The notes: a model not told the origin generated them from the letters alone. 64,000 bases of DNA from Akkermansia sp. (GCA_017937215.1 JAGBDZ010000028.1:1-64000), one strand, 5' to 3'. Positions 53,801-62,138 are shown, counted from the first letter of the stretch. A program made the numbers and translations.

Positions 53801-56021
53801 CCGCACCGATGAATCAAACCTGGCATTCCTGACCGGCGGAACTGACCTTCTCATTCAATCTGAAGGCGCAGGTGTCACGCTCGACAATGTGAATGTGCTG
53901 AATACCGGAATGGAGAATCGCAACATCATTGCAATGAATGATGGTGACATCTCCATTCTTAACCGGGTGGATGTTCAGAACGGAGCCCTCACCATTAATG
54001 AAGGAGCCCGCAGCAGCGGGCGCATTGTGGTGAACACAGACGCCGTATTGAACCTGAAAAAAGATTCCACGCTGGCAGGCCGCCTGAGTGGCAACGGCGC
54101 TATCAACAAGTCCGGCGGCGATGAGCTTCTGCTCGACCTTGACCACACTGACTACACCGGCACTATCTATGCCAATGGGGCTGCTGGCGGACCGGCCGGC
54201 AGTGCGGCAGACGTGAATAACGAAGGCTCCTGGATTATGGTCACAGGAGCCGGAGTGGGTACCGACGCCAAAATGGTGCTGAAGAACACCGACCTGATTG
54301 TTGCAACCGGCGAAACGCAGATTGGCACGCTGGACACCACACAGGACGCCCAGGCCAACAATGCAGCCACAGGTGGCACCCTGGATGAGGAAAACCTGTA
54401 CACTTCCGATGAGCGGATGCGGGCTGACTTCAGGACCATCGGATCTGTGATTGAGGTGAACAAAGGAACTGCCGGCGACGTGGTGCATGCCACCGACATG
54501 AAGCTGAGCGATGCCACGCTGCTGAAACTTGATGTGGAGGTCAACAATGATGACTCAGTCATCTCTGACCGAATCGCCGCTACAGGCACGGTGAACGCAG
54601 CCGCCGCCACCGGGCTGAACAGCACCAGCACCGCCACTGCACCCAGCACCGCCCGCGTGTTTGCGAATCTCGATGCTGCCGCAGCAGCTTCTGCTGCCGA
54701 GGGAGCACGCACCACCATTCTGACCGGCACCCTGGCAGCGCCCATCAACGAAGACGTGCTCTACGAGGTGAAGAAGGCAACCAACGGAACCTACCAGCGC
54801 ACTCTGCAGGACCGCAACATGCACCTGGAAAACAAAGGCGACCGCGTGGACCTGGTGTTCAGTAAGAACTACCGCAGCGCAGCCAAGACTGCCCCCATGC
54901 AGAAAGTGGCCGACGCTATCCGCCAGTATTCCGATGCCTTCCACCACAGCGAGGGCTGGCTGGCCGCCAGCGATGACCGCATGGCGAAGCTGGTGGATGC
55001 TTTCGACTACACCCGCAGTGAAGCAGCTGCGCAGCGCGGCCTGCAAAGCCTGGCCGGCACGGGGAATGTGCTGCCCCAGCTCATGCTGTTCGACTCCAGC
55101 CGCCACCACCTGAACCAGCTGCGCAAGCAGATGGAGATGCCGGTGTGCCCCCGCACCTGGAAGGGTGCCCCCACCCGCAAGAGCAATGCCTGGCTCGCCT
55201 ATACCGGCGCTTACGACAGCCTGAACGGGGATGCCAATATGGGGGATTACACCCGCTCCGCCCACGGTGCCATGATGGGGGTGGATACCGCCCTGACCTG
55301 CAAGCTGCGCGCCGGCCTCAGCCTGGGTTACGAAACCGCCTCCGGTGAAGCAGACTCCGCCAAAGTGGATGCAGATACCATCTTTGTGGATGCTTACGCC
55401 ACTGGCCGCACAGGGAGCCTCAAGCACCGCGCCTCCATCGGTCTCGCCCTCACCAGCTTCGATGCGCGCCGCTCCGTGGAAGTGGAGGCAGGCTATCACA
55501 GTTTCCATGACTCTACCCGCAGCGACACGGATGCCCTCACCCTCAACTTCGGCTACGAAATCAGCTCCGATTACAAACTCAGTGAGCGCAGCTGGCTGAC
55601 CCGCTATGCCGCAATCAATCTGGCCTGGCATAATCTGGACGACATGAAAGAAAGCGGTCTTGGTGAAATTGGCCTGGTTTCTGAGTATGATTCGGAGTGG
55701 CAGGCGGGGGTGGCCGTGGGGCTGGCCTACAATCGTGAGTTTGCTGCGGTGAAGTACGAGGCGCCGGCGGTGTTCTCAGCCCATGCGGCCGTGCACTTTG
55801 AGCTGCTGGCAGATAAAGCCACGGTAAACAACCGATTCAGCGGGCTTGAAGGGAGCTGGGAGGCTCACAGCATGGACCGCGAGCAGCTCTACCTCGAGCT
55901 TGGAGTCGGCGTCATGGTGCCGCTTTCACCCGCCTGGACCGCCACGGCCGGTGCTGCGGTGGAGGTGGGAGCTGACCGCTCCGCATTCTCCGGAAATGTC
56001 GGTGTGCGCTACGCGTTCTGA
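50847..56021 (+). CDS. Giant autotransporter with repetitive beta-helix passenger
   Basis: This 1724-residue protein has a long signal peptide (about 1-31, ending in AHAA). The passenger (to about 1330) is built of short Ser/Thr/Asn-rich strands such as TVAGSSIKTEQGTASINA. A helical linker (about 1345-1430; FDYTRSEAAAQRGLQSLAG, PQLMLFDSSRHHLNQLRKQM) precedes a 12-strand-type barrel ending in VGVRYAF with terminal Phe. It is probably an adhesin or S-layer-like surface fibre. The passenger is poor in Cys and aromatic residues. It differs from the two autotransporters near 20 kb in passenger, linker and signal peptide, so it belongs to another subfamily. Confidence 0.9.
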   Translation: MKTHLPMALRKALLAAIVAVSAFVYNKAHAAELTNMKDDEKNVESLTETTDIQATLDNSTLNSKGAVSIGDPADNATESDTLTLKNASALISGGPLTINQNAVVSSSGLESAGNMQVNGTLTGNGANLKTTSGGNVVIDILAATETKYNTTEDLVVDSDNEFRNNSTGKELRLVDASINTGSHFIVGSADTADDANLLYFKGTGTTNVLTGGNLEVYQSLTVGPGLDEGETGAGTGLTSVGKATVTAEGFIKVKGNTFTVTEGIEKTGDTQTTNQTLFSAKSDIDVDASQAIKIAGDSLVKSDEGNVTLNALDENGETDGNVNMSGSVQAAQGFVKITSADNRLIGHGKYRASVSAKQQVEISIPAEAKAESRENVLHESDVSSTDSYASITGGTQATLAGSTVSAKTGAAVSSETVTVAGSSIKTEQGTASINATDENVTVSVSSVSNQTGNVTIAAQKLTMIEASSISGSAVNVSGQSNIICDESSMEADSGITVNSTGTLHPSADGATPGDGNLVSQATLTARSGDVLISAVLGNSVEKASKIKAEAGSVTLRGSTVNLITGDQTEIVANNGAVTMDGGDTAINQISGALITATDSDSSDDKKLGTVDIKGKTNVITNTEQVKAANGIAIKSTGTATNDGNLISNASVLNQNGDITVTAVSSNRVTAGSQLVSENGGAAIIGAQLNLVEGSDTQVKAVNGNATISAGETGTNIVNQATVQATGDNGEAHIKGKANGIIAGASLKGHAGVSLEATGTDESDGNLISASTVESHSGDVSVTAVHINRVTGNSTLQSENGAVSMVGNANVIEGKSKMLASKGITITADNAADGAGNRITDEGTVVSSTEDDVAILAKNANVVTNKATIEAGSGSITVGEKDSTCSSVDNYIANGAALKAKETITVAGAYNEITSANAATTDRTTLTAEKGIHVSNNSIIRHATLQATGENGTILITTGADEQTSTIDGAHLQAKGAITIKGDTSSRTDESNLAFLTGGTDLLIQSEGAGVTLDNVNVLNTGMENRNIIAMNDGDISILNRVDVQNGALTINEGARSSGRIVVNTDAVLNLKKDSTLAGRLSGNGAINKSGGDELLLDLDHTDYTGTIYANGAAGGPAGSAADVNNEGSWIMVTGAGVGTDAKMVLKNTDLIVATGETQIGTLDTTQDAQANNAATGGTLDEENLYTSDERMRADFRTIGSVIEVNKGTAGDVVHATDMKLSDATLLKLDVEVNNDDSVISDRIAATGTVNAAAATGLNSTSTATAPSTARVFANLDAAAAASAAEGARTTILTGTLAAPINEDVLYEVKKATNGTYQRTLQDRNMHLENKGDRVDLVFSKNYRSAAKTAPMQKVADAIRQYSDAFHHSEGWLAASDDRMAKLVDAFDYTRSEAAAQRGLQSLAGTGNVLPQLMLFDSSRHHLNQLRKQMEMPVCPRTWKGAPTRKSNAWLAYTGAYDSLNGDANMGDYTRSAHGAMMGVDTALTCKLRAGLSLGYETASGEADSAKVDADTIFVDAYATGRTGSLKHRASIGLALTSFDARRSVEVEAGYHSFHDSTRSDTDALTLNFGYEISSDYKLSERSWLTRYAAINLAWHNLDDMKESGLGEIGLVSEYDSEWQAGVAVGLAYNREFAAVKYEAPAVFSAHAAVHFELLADKATVNNRFSGLEGSWEAHSMDREQLYLELGVGVMVPLSPAWTATAGAAVEVGADRSAFSGNVGVRYAF
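52386..53490 (+). repeat. Three long internal repeats in the giant autotransporter passenger
   Basis: Units open at 52386, 52770 and 53133 with DGNLVSQATL, DGNLISNASV and DGNLISASTV. Each continues with a GD(V/I)-x-(I/V)-(S/T)-A segment, then N-(S/R)-V. Spacing is 128 and 121 codons. The copies are diverged in DNA, so recombination between them would be rare. Confidence 0.65.
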
Positions 56022-56047
56022 CGGGGGACGCCAGCAAACCTCAAGCG

Positions 56048-56071
56048 GCCTGCCGGTGTTTATCGGCAGGC
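56048..56071. terminator. Shared terminator between convergent genes
   Basis: GCCTGCCG (56048-56055) and CGGCAGGC (56064-56071) form an 8-bp stem between the giant autotransporter and the convergent isomerase-like gene. T-runs are weak. Confidence 0.65.
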
Positions 56072-56075
56072 TGCG

Positions 56076-57014
56076 TCATTCCGGCAGAATGGCCATGAGC
56101 GCGTCCCAGCGCAGCCGGGCTTCGCGGATGGCTTCTGCCGTCACAGAGGAGGAAAGCTCCCAGGTGAGGGGCATACTGCGTTTGAAGTAAGCAGGCAGCA
56201 GGTGGTCAAAATCAACGCAGCCGCCCTGGAAGGGGGCGCGGTGATCACGGCTGGGCCACTGCACATCGTTCACGTGAGCACCGTAAAGGTAGGGCTGCAG
56301 CTGCCGCAGGTACTGGGCGTGGTCCAGCAGCAGAAGGTTGTGCTTGCGCTGAATGTGGCCGAAGTCGTGCCAATAGCGCACGTGCGGGTTACCCGCAAAC
56401 TCAGCCATGAGGCGGGGCATTTCCCACTCGCCAGGCACTTGCTCGAAGTGGCTGCGGCCCTCCACCCCCAGCACCAGGTTGAGCTCTTTTGCTTTCTCGG
56501 CCAAGGTATGCAAAGCCTGGCGGGCGCGCTCATAGTAAAGGGGGGCCTGGCGGACCCTGCGGCGCACCAGCTCACCCTTGCGCAGGGCGTATTCACGGCT
56601 GCCTACGCGTTCCTGCCGCAGCATGCGCTCCAGCTCGCGGGTGGGGTGAATCCCCTTCATGAGCTCCACGTTGCCCATATGCAGCACCACGTAACGCGCG
56701 CCCAGGCGGGCGGCCACCAGCAGCGTTTCCAGCGTGAGCCGCATCGCGCGTTCCCGCGTTTCCGGGCGGTGGGAAGTGAAGGGGTAGGCGTCAGGCACAT
56801 CGCCCATCACCTCAATGGGGGCGGGGCAGAAGTTGTGGACTCCTGCCACTTTGATGCGCCCGCCATCCACCGCCTTGAGAAGCCCGGGCATCATATCCAG
56901 GCTCAGACCGTGGGAGGCTTCGATATACTCGAAGCCCAACTCGCGGATTTCATCGCACATGGCGGCGCCGTCCTTGTGGCGGCGGCTGTTCCAGCAGGTG
57001 GAAAAGACATTCAC
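56076..57014 (-). CDS. Sugar phosphate isomerase/epimerase-like TIM barrel protein
   Basis: This 312-residue protein fits the AP-endonuclease-2-like TIM barrel family: FEYIEASHG near the N-terminus, RYVVLHMGN, LGVEGRSHFEQVP with a metal-binding Glu, VRYWHDFGHIQRK with Asp and His, and GAHVNDVQW. Members isomerise or epimerise sugars or inositols; the substrate is unknown. I place the start at GTG 57014 because a promoter (57022-57050) ends 7 nt upstream and an earlier TTG start would lie within the -35 box. Confidence 0.75.
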   Translation of the reverse strand: MNVFSTCWNSRRHKDGAAMCDEIRELGFEYIEASHGLSLDMMPGLLKAVDGGRIKVAGVHNFCPAPIEVMGDVPDAYPFTSHRPETRERAMRLTLETLLVAARLGARYVVLHMGNVELMKGIHPTRELERMLRQERVGSREYALRKGELVRRRVRQAPLYYERARQALHTLAEKAKELNLVLGVEGRSHFEQVPGEWEMPRLMAEFAGNPHVRYWHDFGHIQRKHNLLLLDHAQYLRQLQPYLYGAHVNDVQWPSRDHRAPFQGGCVDFDHLLPAYFKRSMPLTWELSSSVTAEAIREARLRWDALMAILPE

Positions 57015-57021
57015 GAGGAGT

Positions 57022-57050
57022 ATTGTAGAGGCAAACCCCGATACACGCAA
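57022..57050 (-). promoter_or_regulatory. Promoter of the TIM barrel gene
   Basis: On the minus strand TTGCGT (57050-57045), a 17-nt spacer and TACAAT (57027-57022) end 7 nt before a GTG start. Confidence 0.55.
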
Positions 57051-57125
57051 GACATTATCATGCCAAATGTGTAATTCCGGGCCAATAGAACAGCGCCGGA
57101 AAGCGGTTCCTTACGCGAAAGCGGC

Positions 57126-57155
57126 TTGACCCGGGGTATAAAAATAACATATAAT
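57126..57155 (+). promoter_or_regulatory. Promoter of the 57164 lipoprotein gene
   Basis: TTGACC (57126-57131), an 18-nt spacer and TATAAT (57150-57155) end 8 nt before the ATG, predicting a leaderless mRNA. Confidence 0.7.
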
Positions 57156-57163
57156 ACTGGTAT

Positions 57164-57811
57164 ATGAAAAAGCTTTCACTCCTCGTGCTGGCAGCAGTGC
57201 TTGCCTGTTCCTGCCAGCAGGTGCCACGCAGCACCATTCAGGTGGAGGTCCCCCTCTACCAGGCGGGCAGAAAAACACCCTCCATGGTAACCATTTCCGG
57301 GCCGGAGGCAAAGGAATGGGACGTATTTGACCGCGGTGATGCGGTGATGAAATACAACGAAATGCCGCTCAAGGATAAGGAAATTCTGTTCGAAACCATC
57401 GCCAGAGTCTATACCAACCTGCCCCGGAACAATACTTTCAGCAGCGATGCCATCAACACCGGCATCTGGAAAGAAGTGACAGACAAAGGTGTAGACCTTT
57501 CTTTCGGTGACAATCCCGCGGACTGGCATCCCTACCTGATGTACATTCACCCCATCATCATTGGTGAGATGACCAATTTCTTCATCATGGCCAAGGACGG
57601 CAGCATTTCCAACCAGGAACTTGAGCAGTGGAAAAAGGCCGGTTGCAATGTCATCAATGCGCGTCCGGATTCCATCAGCATGGCCGCCATGCTCGCGCGC
57701 CGGCAGGAGCTGAAAAAAGCCGGTATCGTCATCACCGAAACAAAAGATGGCTTCAAGGCCCATTCCGTCTACGTGAATTGGGACAAATACCGGGCTGAGC
57801 ACGCCCAATAA
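57164..57811 (+). CDS. Lipoprotein of unknown function
   Basis: This 215-residue protein has a lipoprotein signal peptide (MKKLSLLVLAAVLACSC). The mature part mixes strands and helices without a recognised motif (WDVFDRGDAVMKYNEMPLKD, HPYLMYIHPIIIGEMTNFF). It is monocistronic, bounded by its own promoter and a strong terminator. Its location is predicted to be lipid-anchored in the outer or inner membrane. Confidence 0.75.
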   Translation: MKKLSLLVLAAVLACSCQQVPRSTIQVEVPLYQAGRKTPSMVTISGPEAKEWDVFDRGDAVMKYNEMPLKDKEILFETIARVYTNLPRNNTFSSDAINTGIWKEVTDKGVDLSFGDNPADWHPYLMYIHPIIIGEMTNFFIMAKDGSISNQELEQWKKAGCNVINARPDSISMAAMLARRQELKKAGIVITETKDGFKAHSVYVNWDKYRAEHAQ

Positions 57812-57835
57812 AACCGGTTCATTACCGTTTCAATC

Positions 57836-57867
57836 AAAAGCCCCGGATGGGAACTCCGGGGCTTTTT
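57836..57867. terminator. Bidirectional terminator
   Basis: AAAAGCCCCGGA (57836-57847) and TCCGGGGCTTTT (57855-57866) form a 12-bp stem, with T-runs in both directions, serving the lipoprotein gene and the convergent lipoate ligase-like gene. Confidence 0.92.
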
Positions 57868-57870
57868 GAT

Positions 57871-58596
57871 TTATCGGGAAGGTTTGCGGCGGCCGTGGCT
57901 CTCATCATTCCACTCGGCAGATTCATACTTTGTGCGGCAAAGCTCCTCGAGCGCACCATTGAAACCGGGGAACGGTTCGAGGCCTTCCACAACGTTCACT
58001 TCCGGAGCCAGTGCCCGGGCCTGTTTCTGCGGCCAGCCTGCCGCCGGGCTGCACTGCTGAATGAGGCCCTGGTGCAGAACAGCGCCTTTGTAACGGCGCT
58101 GGCCGGCGCCGGCCAACTTGTGCCCTGCGGCATTCACAATATCACTCTTCACCGGGCTGGCCCAGCAGGCGCGTCCGCCATCCGGGGCATCCTCCGTGAG
58201 CAGAGTACACTCCACCCCGCTCTGCTGCAGAGCTGTGGCCAAGGCACCGTGTATCCACAGGTAAAGCTGGTCTGCCGGCGGGTACATGACACCCTCCATC
58301 CCCGGCAGCGTCACAGTATAGGTGTAGCCGATGCGGTGGTCCACAATACCCCCCCCCGTCCAGCGGCGGATGTATTCTTCCGCTCCGGGGAAAATGGAAG
58401 CGGCTTCCGTAGCAGTATCGAAATAGCCGAAACTCACCGCAGGGCGCTCCCAGGTGTATATACGAAGCCACGCTTCGCCCCGACGAGCAAGCAATTCATC
58501 CGCCGCCATATTGCGGTAACCGCTACGCGGCACCGGGTCAATCCAAAGCGTGATGGCTCCGGGGAGCACATCACGCTGTTGCGTTTGCATCTGCAT
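57871..58596 (-). CDS. Lipoate/octanoate protein transferase (LplA/LipM family)
   Basis: This 241-residue protein has the cofactor transferase fold with WERPAVSFGYFDT, RRWTGGGIVDH (the RRxTGGGxxxH loop) and the active-site lysine in HKLAGAGQRRYKGAVLHQG. It attaches lipoyl or octanoyl groups to lipoyl domains of 2-oxoacid dehydrogenases or to GcvH; which donor it uses cannot be seen. It lies 11 bp downstream of a pseudopilin gene on the same strand, an unrelated partner. Confidence 0.85.
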   Translation of the reverse strand: MQMQTQQRDVLPGAITLWIDPVPRSGYRNMAADELLARRGEAWLRIYTWERPAVSFGYFDTATEAASIFPGAEEYIRRWTGGGIVDHRIGYTYTVTLPGMEGVMYPPADQLYLWIHGALATALQQSGVECTLLTEDAPDGGRACWASPVKSDIVNAAGHKLAGAGQRRYKGAVLHQGLIQQCSPAAGWPQKQARALAPEVNVVEGLEPFPGFNGALEELCRTKYESAEWNDESHGRRKPSR

Positions 58597-58607
58597 AAAT
58601 GAAAATA

Positions 58608-59591
58608 TCAGAGAGGCTGCGGAAGAGACACCAGTCGGGAATACGAGCGGGTATACTTTGCAAAGAAGTCCGCCATCTTCTTGGGAGCACGGCGGCGGCC
58701 CTGGCGAATCTGTTCCACGAGCGAGGCGCCCTCCTCCGTGAGCACCGTGATGGATACCATGGCAGAATCGATACGAGCATTCTCATATGTGGTACCACCG
58801 GCCACAATGCGGTCGCCGTGGACGGCCACCTTATTGGTACGGCGATGAGAAGCCACAATGGGCACACTGACTACTTCATAGTCCACACGGCCCTCCTCGG
58901 CATCAGCCTGAGATGAAGCATAGCGAATGGTGAAGGTGATATTGAGCTCCAGAATATTCTCGCACAGGAAGTTCTTTTCATCATCCTGCTCAAAGCGCAC
59001 GTAGGCAGACTCCAGGTTATCCTTGCCCAGCAACTGCTCAAATGTGGGACGCGGCGGCACCACCTGGCGATACAGGGAGAAAAGCGGATACACACCCTTA
59101 TCCGTACCATCAGCACCGGGCATGTTGAGAATCTGGTCGCGGAACATGAGGCGGTAGCCAATGGCATTCACATCGCCCTGGGTATCGCGGTTGTGAGCAC
59201 GAGCCTGACGGTAATTCTGGCGCAGCGAAGTGCTGGAACTCACCGAGGGGTTACGGTCGGGGGCACAGGCGAAGAACACGCACTGGGCGGAGCGGGGAAT
59301 CTTGAGACCCTTGGGCACATTGTCCATGCTCTCATCCGCCTTGGCGAAGAGCCACTGATACTTGTTATCATACCCACGCATCTGGAATGATTCAAAGTCT
59401 CGACTGAGAGCCTGCAAAGCGGCACGAGCGCGAGTGGAAGTGCTCACGTCCTCGCTGACAGCGCGCCATAAGTCGATACTCTGATTAGTCAGCTGCATGA
59501 TAACCACCACCAGCATACCGGTAATGGCCATGGCGGTCATCAACTCAATCAGTGTAAAACCGCGGCGGCAAATATTTTTTCCAAGTTTCAT
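58608..59591 (-). CDS. Pseudopilin, Verru_Chthon cassette C-like
   Basis: This 327-residue protein has a type IV prepilin leader (MKLGKNICRRG, cleaved before FTLIELMTAMAITGMLVVVI) with the conserved Glu at position 5 of the mature protein. A large periplasmic domain follows. The third position in a three-pseudopilin cassette and its size recall the Verru_Chthon cassette C proteins; PulJ-like minor pseudopilins are the alternative. It should be processed by a prepilin peptidase and act in a type II secretion-like or pilus machine not encoded here. Confidence 0.78.
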   Translation of the reverse strand: MKLGKNICRRGFTLIELMTAMAITGMLVVVIMQLTNQSIDLWRAVSEDVSTSTRARAALQALSRDFESFQMRGYDNKYQWLFAKADESMDNVPKGLKIPRSAQCVFFACAPDRNPSVSSSTSLRQNYRQARAHNRDTQGDVNAIGYRLMFRDQILNMPGADGTDKGVYPLFSLYRQVVPPRPTFEQLLGKDNLESAYVRFEQDDEKNFLCENILELNITFTIRYASSQADAEEGRVDYEVVSVPIVASHRRTNKVAVHGDRIVAGGTTYENARIDSAMVSITVLTEEGASLVEQIRQGRRRAPKKMADFFAKYTRSYSRLVSLPQPL

Positions 59592-59622
59592 GATTTAATC
59601 AATTGGAAGGGAGGGTAAAAAA

Positions 59623-60372
59623 TCAACGGCGGAAAGACAAGTTAGCGGAGAACAGAGGGCGGCCCAGTTTCTTCCAGGTCTTGCCCTTATAGCGCGCAGG
59701 GTTGGGGGGAGACATATGATAGAACTCTGCACGGCAGAAAATGACGCCGCCCCAGGCATCGCGCTGACCAGCCTGAGATACGTAGTTCTCGGGCGCGGAG
59801 GCCTGGGAAATCACGCCGGGCGAACCGGCCATGCGGTACTCACCATTGCCCTTGAGTTCCAGCTGGGTCATCTTGACCAGGAAAACCGGTCCCACGGCAT
59901 CGCGGATATCATCGCGGTGCAAAGGGTCATCCATCGGGCAGGCTATGGAAACCAACTGCACATCCTTGCCGGGCACGCTCTTACCGGCAGGAACAGCCGG
60001 ATAAGTGCCATCCTTGCGGGCAGGCTTGGACAAATCCGCACGGTATGAGAACACTACAATGGCGCTGCTGGGCTTGGATGTCTTTCTAAGCCAGTGAAAG
60101 CCTTTATCGAATGTGGTCAGGTACTGGTTCTCGCTGGAGCTCTTAGCCCCGCTATCCGCCCGTTCATCTCCACGAAGCATGCTCAGCTCCGAGCGCAGAA
60201 TACCGGTAATGCGCTCCGATTCCTGGCGAGTGAGCGCCTGGCGCACCAGCCCGCGCGCCGGCACAAAAACAGTCAGGAAAATAGAGAGGAGCACACCCAC
60301 CAGGGCAATAGCCAAAAGGGTCTCCATGAGGGTGAAACCGCGACCTGCGCGGATAGAGAACATCTTTTTCAT
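59623..60372 (-). CDS. Pseudopilin, Verru_Chthon cassette B-like
   Basis: This protein of about 249 residues has a prepilin N-terminus (MKKMFSIRAGRG before FTLMETLLAIALVGVLLSIF) with Glu at mature position 5. A periplasmic domain of unknown fold follows. The start could also be at ATG 60393 (7 codons earlier), which lies 3 bp after the upstream stop; the shorter leader is more typical. It is the middle gene of the cassette, so it is coexpressed with the two other pseudopilins. Confidence 0.75.
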   Translation of the reverse strand: MKKMFSIRAGRGFTLMETLLAIALVGVLLSIFLTVFVPARGLVRQALTRQESERITGILRSELSMLRGDERADSGAKSSSENQYLTTFDKGFHWLRKTSKPSSAIVVFSYRADLSKPARKDGTYPAVPAGKSVPGKDVQLVSIACPMDDPLHRDDIRDAVGPVFLVKMTQLELKGNGEYRMAGSPGVISQASAPENYVSQAGQRDAWGGVIFCRAEFYHMSPPNPARYKGKTWKKLGRPLFSANLSFRR

Positions 60373-60396
60373 ATCCATATCAACAAAAATCATTCA

Positions 60397-61158
60397 TTAC
60401 TGTACATCACGGAACACCTGATCATCCGTGCGGAGCAGGCTCACATCGCCCGACGGCCACAGACAGATGCCCTTCGCCCCGGCAGGCCGCACCTCGCGAC
60501 CGTCCTTGATCGTGTCTCGCGGCACAATACCATCTGCTGCTTTACGGCCCTTGCCCGGGCGTCCGTTGATAAGCACCAGGCGCTGGGGGCAGGTCAGATT
60601 CAGCGGGTCGGCCATAGGTGCCACAAAACGGCCTTTTTCGTCAAATTCAACGTAATAAATACGGCTCTGACCACGGCCCGGCAGACGAGTCACCCCCTGA
60701 CCAATCATGGAACCCACCGCACCATCCTCACGAGGAAGCGGCTTACTGAACGTGGGAGAAAAGAACACACCGGGAGGCAGAATCACGCCGGAGGAAGTAG
60801 ATACCCACTTACCATCCTCCGCCACATTGGTGCCATCAAAGGCATCTCCCTTTCCGGTTCCCTTTCTAAACATCTGCACCGTCATATAACGCAGATGCAC
60901 GGTATCAGCGGAATCATCCTTGGGATCGGCCACGATAATCAGACGCGTATAGGTATCATTCCCCTGAGCGGTGGCGCGTGCCTCCGTAACCAGAGATTCC
61001 AGCAATTCAATACCGGACTCAATACCGCGCCCCTTGCCCGCGTCTCTCAACACACCGGCGGCCATCGTCATCACGACGCCCAGGATGGCAATCACCACGA
61101 GGAGTTCCACCAAAGTGAACCCCTTCTTAATCTGACGGGAAATCTTCTTCATATTCAT
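60397..61158 (-). CDS. Pseudopilin, Verru_Chthon cassette D-like
   Basis: This protein of about 253 residues has the prepilin leader NMKKISRQIKKG before FTLVELLVVIAILGVVMTMA. The periplasmic domain includes SLVTEARATAQGNDTYTRLIIV, as in GspH/Verru_Chthon D-type proteins. The start is placed at 61158 (61152 also possible), because a TTGAAG-17-TATGAA promoter overlaps the upstream part of the open frame. It is the first gene of the unit 61158-57871. The large cassette A protein is not found beside it. Confidence 0.75.
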   Translation of the reverse strand: MNMKKISRQIKKGFTLVELLVVIAILGVVMTMAAGVLRDAGKGRGIESGIELLESLVTEARATAQGNDTYTRLIIVADPKDDSADTVHLRYMTVQMFRKGTGKGDAFDGTNVAEDGKWVSTSSGVILPPGVFFSPTFSKPLPREDGAVGSMIGQGVTRLPGRGQSRIYYVEFDEKGRFVAPMADPLNLTCPQRLVLINGRPGKGRKAADGIVPRDTIKDGREVRPAGAKGICLWPSGDVSLLRTDDQVFRDVQ

Positions 61159-61307
61159 TGCAAACGCTGCATGCGAAATTCCGACACTATTCATAGCAGG
61201 TTTTGCACGCTTCTTCAACCTTTTTTTGATGATGCCAGGCTTTTATCTACTCTTTTTCGTTTTATGATTGACCTTTTGTGAAAATTAAGGTACATGAACC
61301 CCCGACC

Positions 61308-62138
61308 ATGACCATACTGCAATCCCTCATACTCGGACTGGTAGAAGGCCTTACTGAATACCTGCCTGTCAGCTCCACCGGGCACCTCATTATCACTCAG
61401 TATCTGTTGGGATTAGAGGAATCCGACGCCTTGAATGCGTATTCCGTGTGCATTCAGAGCGGGGCCATTCTCGCAGTGCTCAATCTTTATTTTGCGCGAG
61501 TGCGAGAAATGTGGCGGGGAGTCTGCGGCAAAAATCCGGCCGGGCTCAAGCTGGGAATCAACCTCCTGCTGGGCTTTATCCCGGCCATGGTCATCGGATT
61601 TTTTCTGGCCAAGCCCATCAAGGATTTTCTCTTCAATGCAGAAACAGTCCTTGTGACCTGGGCTCTGGGCGGCATCGTCATCCTGATTTTTGTGCGATAC
61701 AGCATGAAGACAGGCAAGGGAAGACGCCACGATGGTATCGAACTGGAGGACATGAGCTGGAAACAAGCCCTCACCGTGGGCTTCATGCAGTGCATAGCCA
61801 TGTGCCCCGGCACCAGCCGCAGCCTCATGACCATGCTGGGCGGCCTCATGACCGGCCTGAGCATGGCCGCGGCGGTAGAGTTCAGTTTCCTGCTGGGGCT
61901 TATCACCCTGGGTGCTGCCACGGTGTATGATTTCATGAAATACGGCAGCAACATGGTGGCAGAAATCGGCTGGGGAGCCATGCTGGCCGGCACGTTCATG
62001 TCCTGGCTGAGCGCCATCATCGCCGTCAAATGGATGGTCAGCTACCTCAAGAAGCATGGGCTTTCCCTCTTCGGGTGGTACCGCATCGCGGCAGCGCTGG
62101 TCATGCTCGTCATGATTCTGCATGGTCTGAAAGTATGA
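61308..62138 (+). CDS. uppP: Undecaprenyl-diphosphatase
   Basis: This 276-residue membrane protein matches BacA/UppP: LVEGLTEYLPVSSTGHLII near the N-terminus and CPGTSRSLMTMLGGLMTGLS contain the catalytic Glu, Ser and Arg residues, arranged in two inverted halves. It dephosphorylates undecaprenyl pyrophosphate outside the membrane to recycle the lipid carrier for peptidoglycan and surface glycans; overproduction gives bacitracin resistance. TTGACC-17-TACATG lies 11 nt upstream of the chosen ATG. A start 10 codons earlier is less likely. Confidence 0.95.
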   Translation: MTILQSLILGLVEGLTEYLPVSSTGHLIITQYLLGLEESDALNAYSVCIQSGAILAVLNLYFARVREMWRGVCGKNPAGLKLGINLLLGFIPAMVIGFFLAKPIKDFLFNAETVLVTWALGGIVILIFVRYSMKTGKGRRHDGIELEDMSWKQALTVGFMQCIAMCPGTSRSLMTMLGGLMTGLSMAAAVEFSFLLGLITLGAATVYDFMKYGSNMVAEIGWGAMLAGTFMSWLSAIIAVKWMVSYLKKHGLSLFGWYRIAAALVMLVMILHGLKV

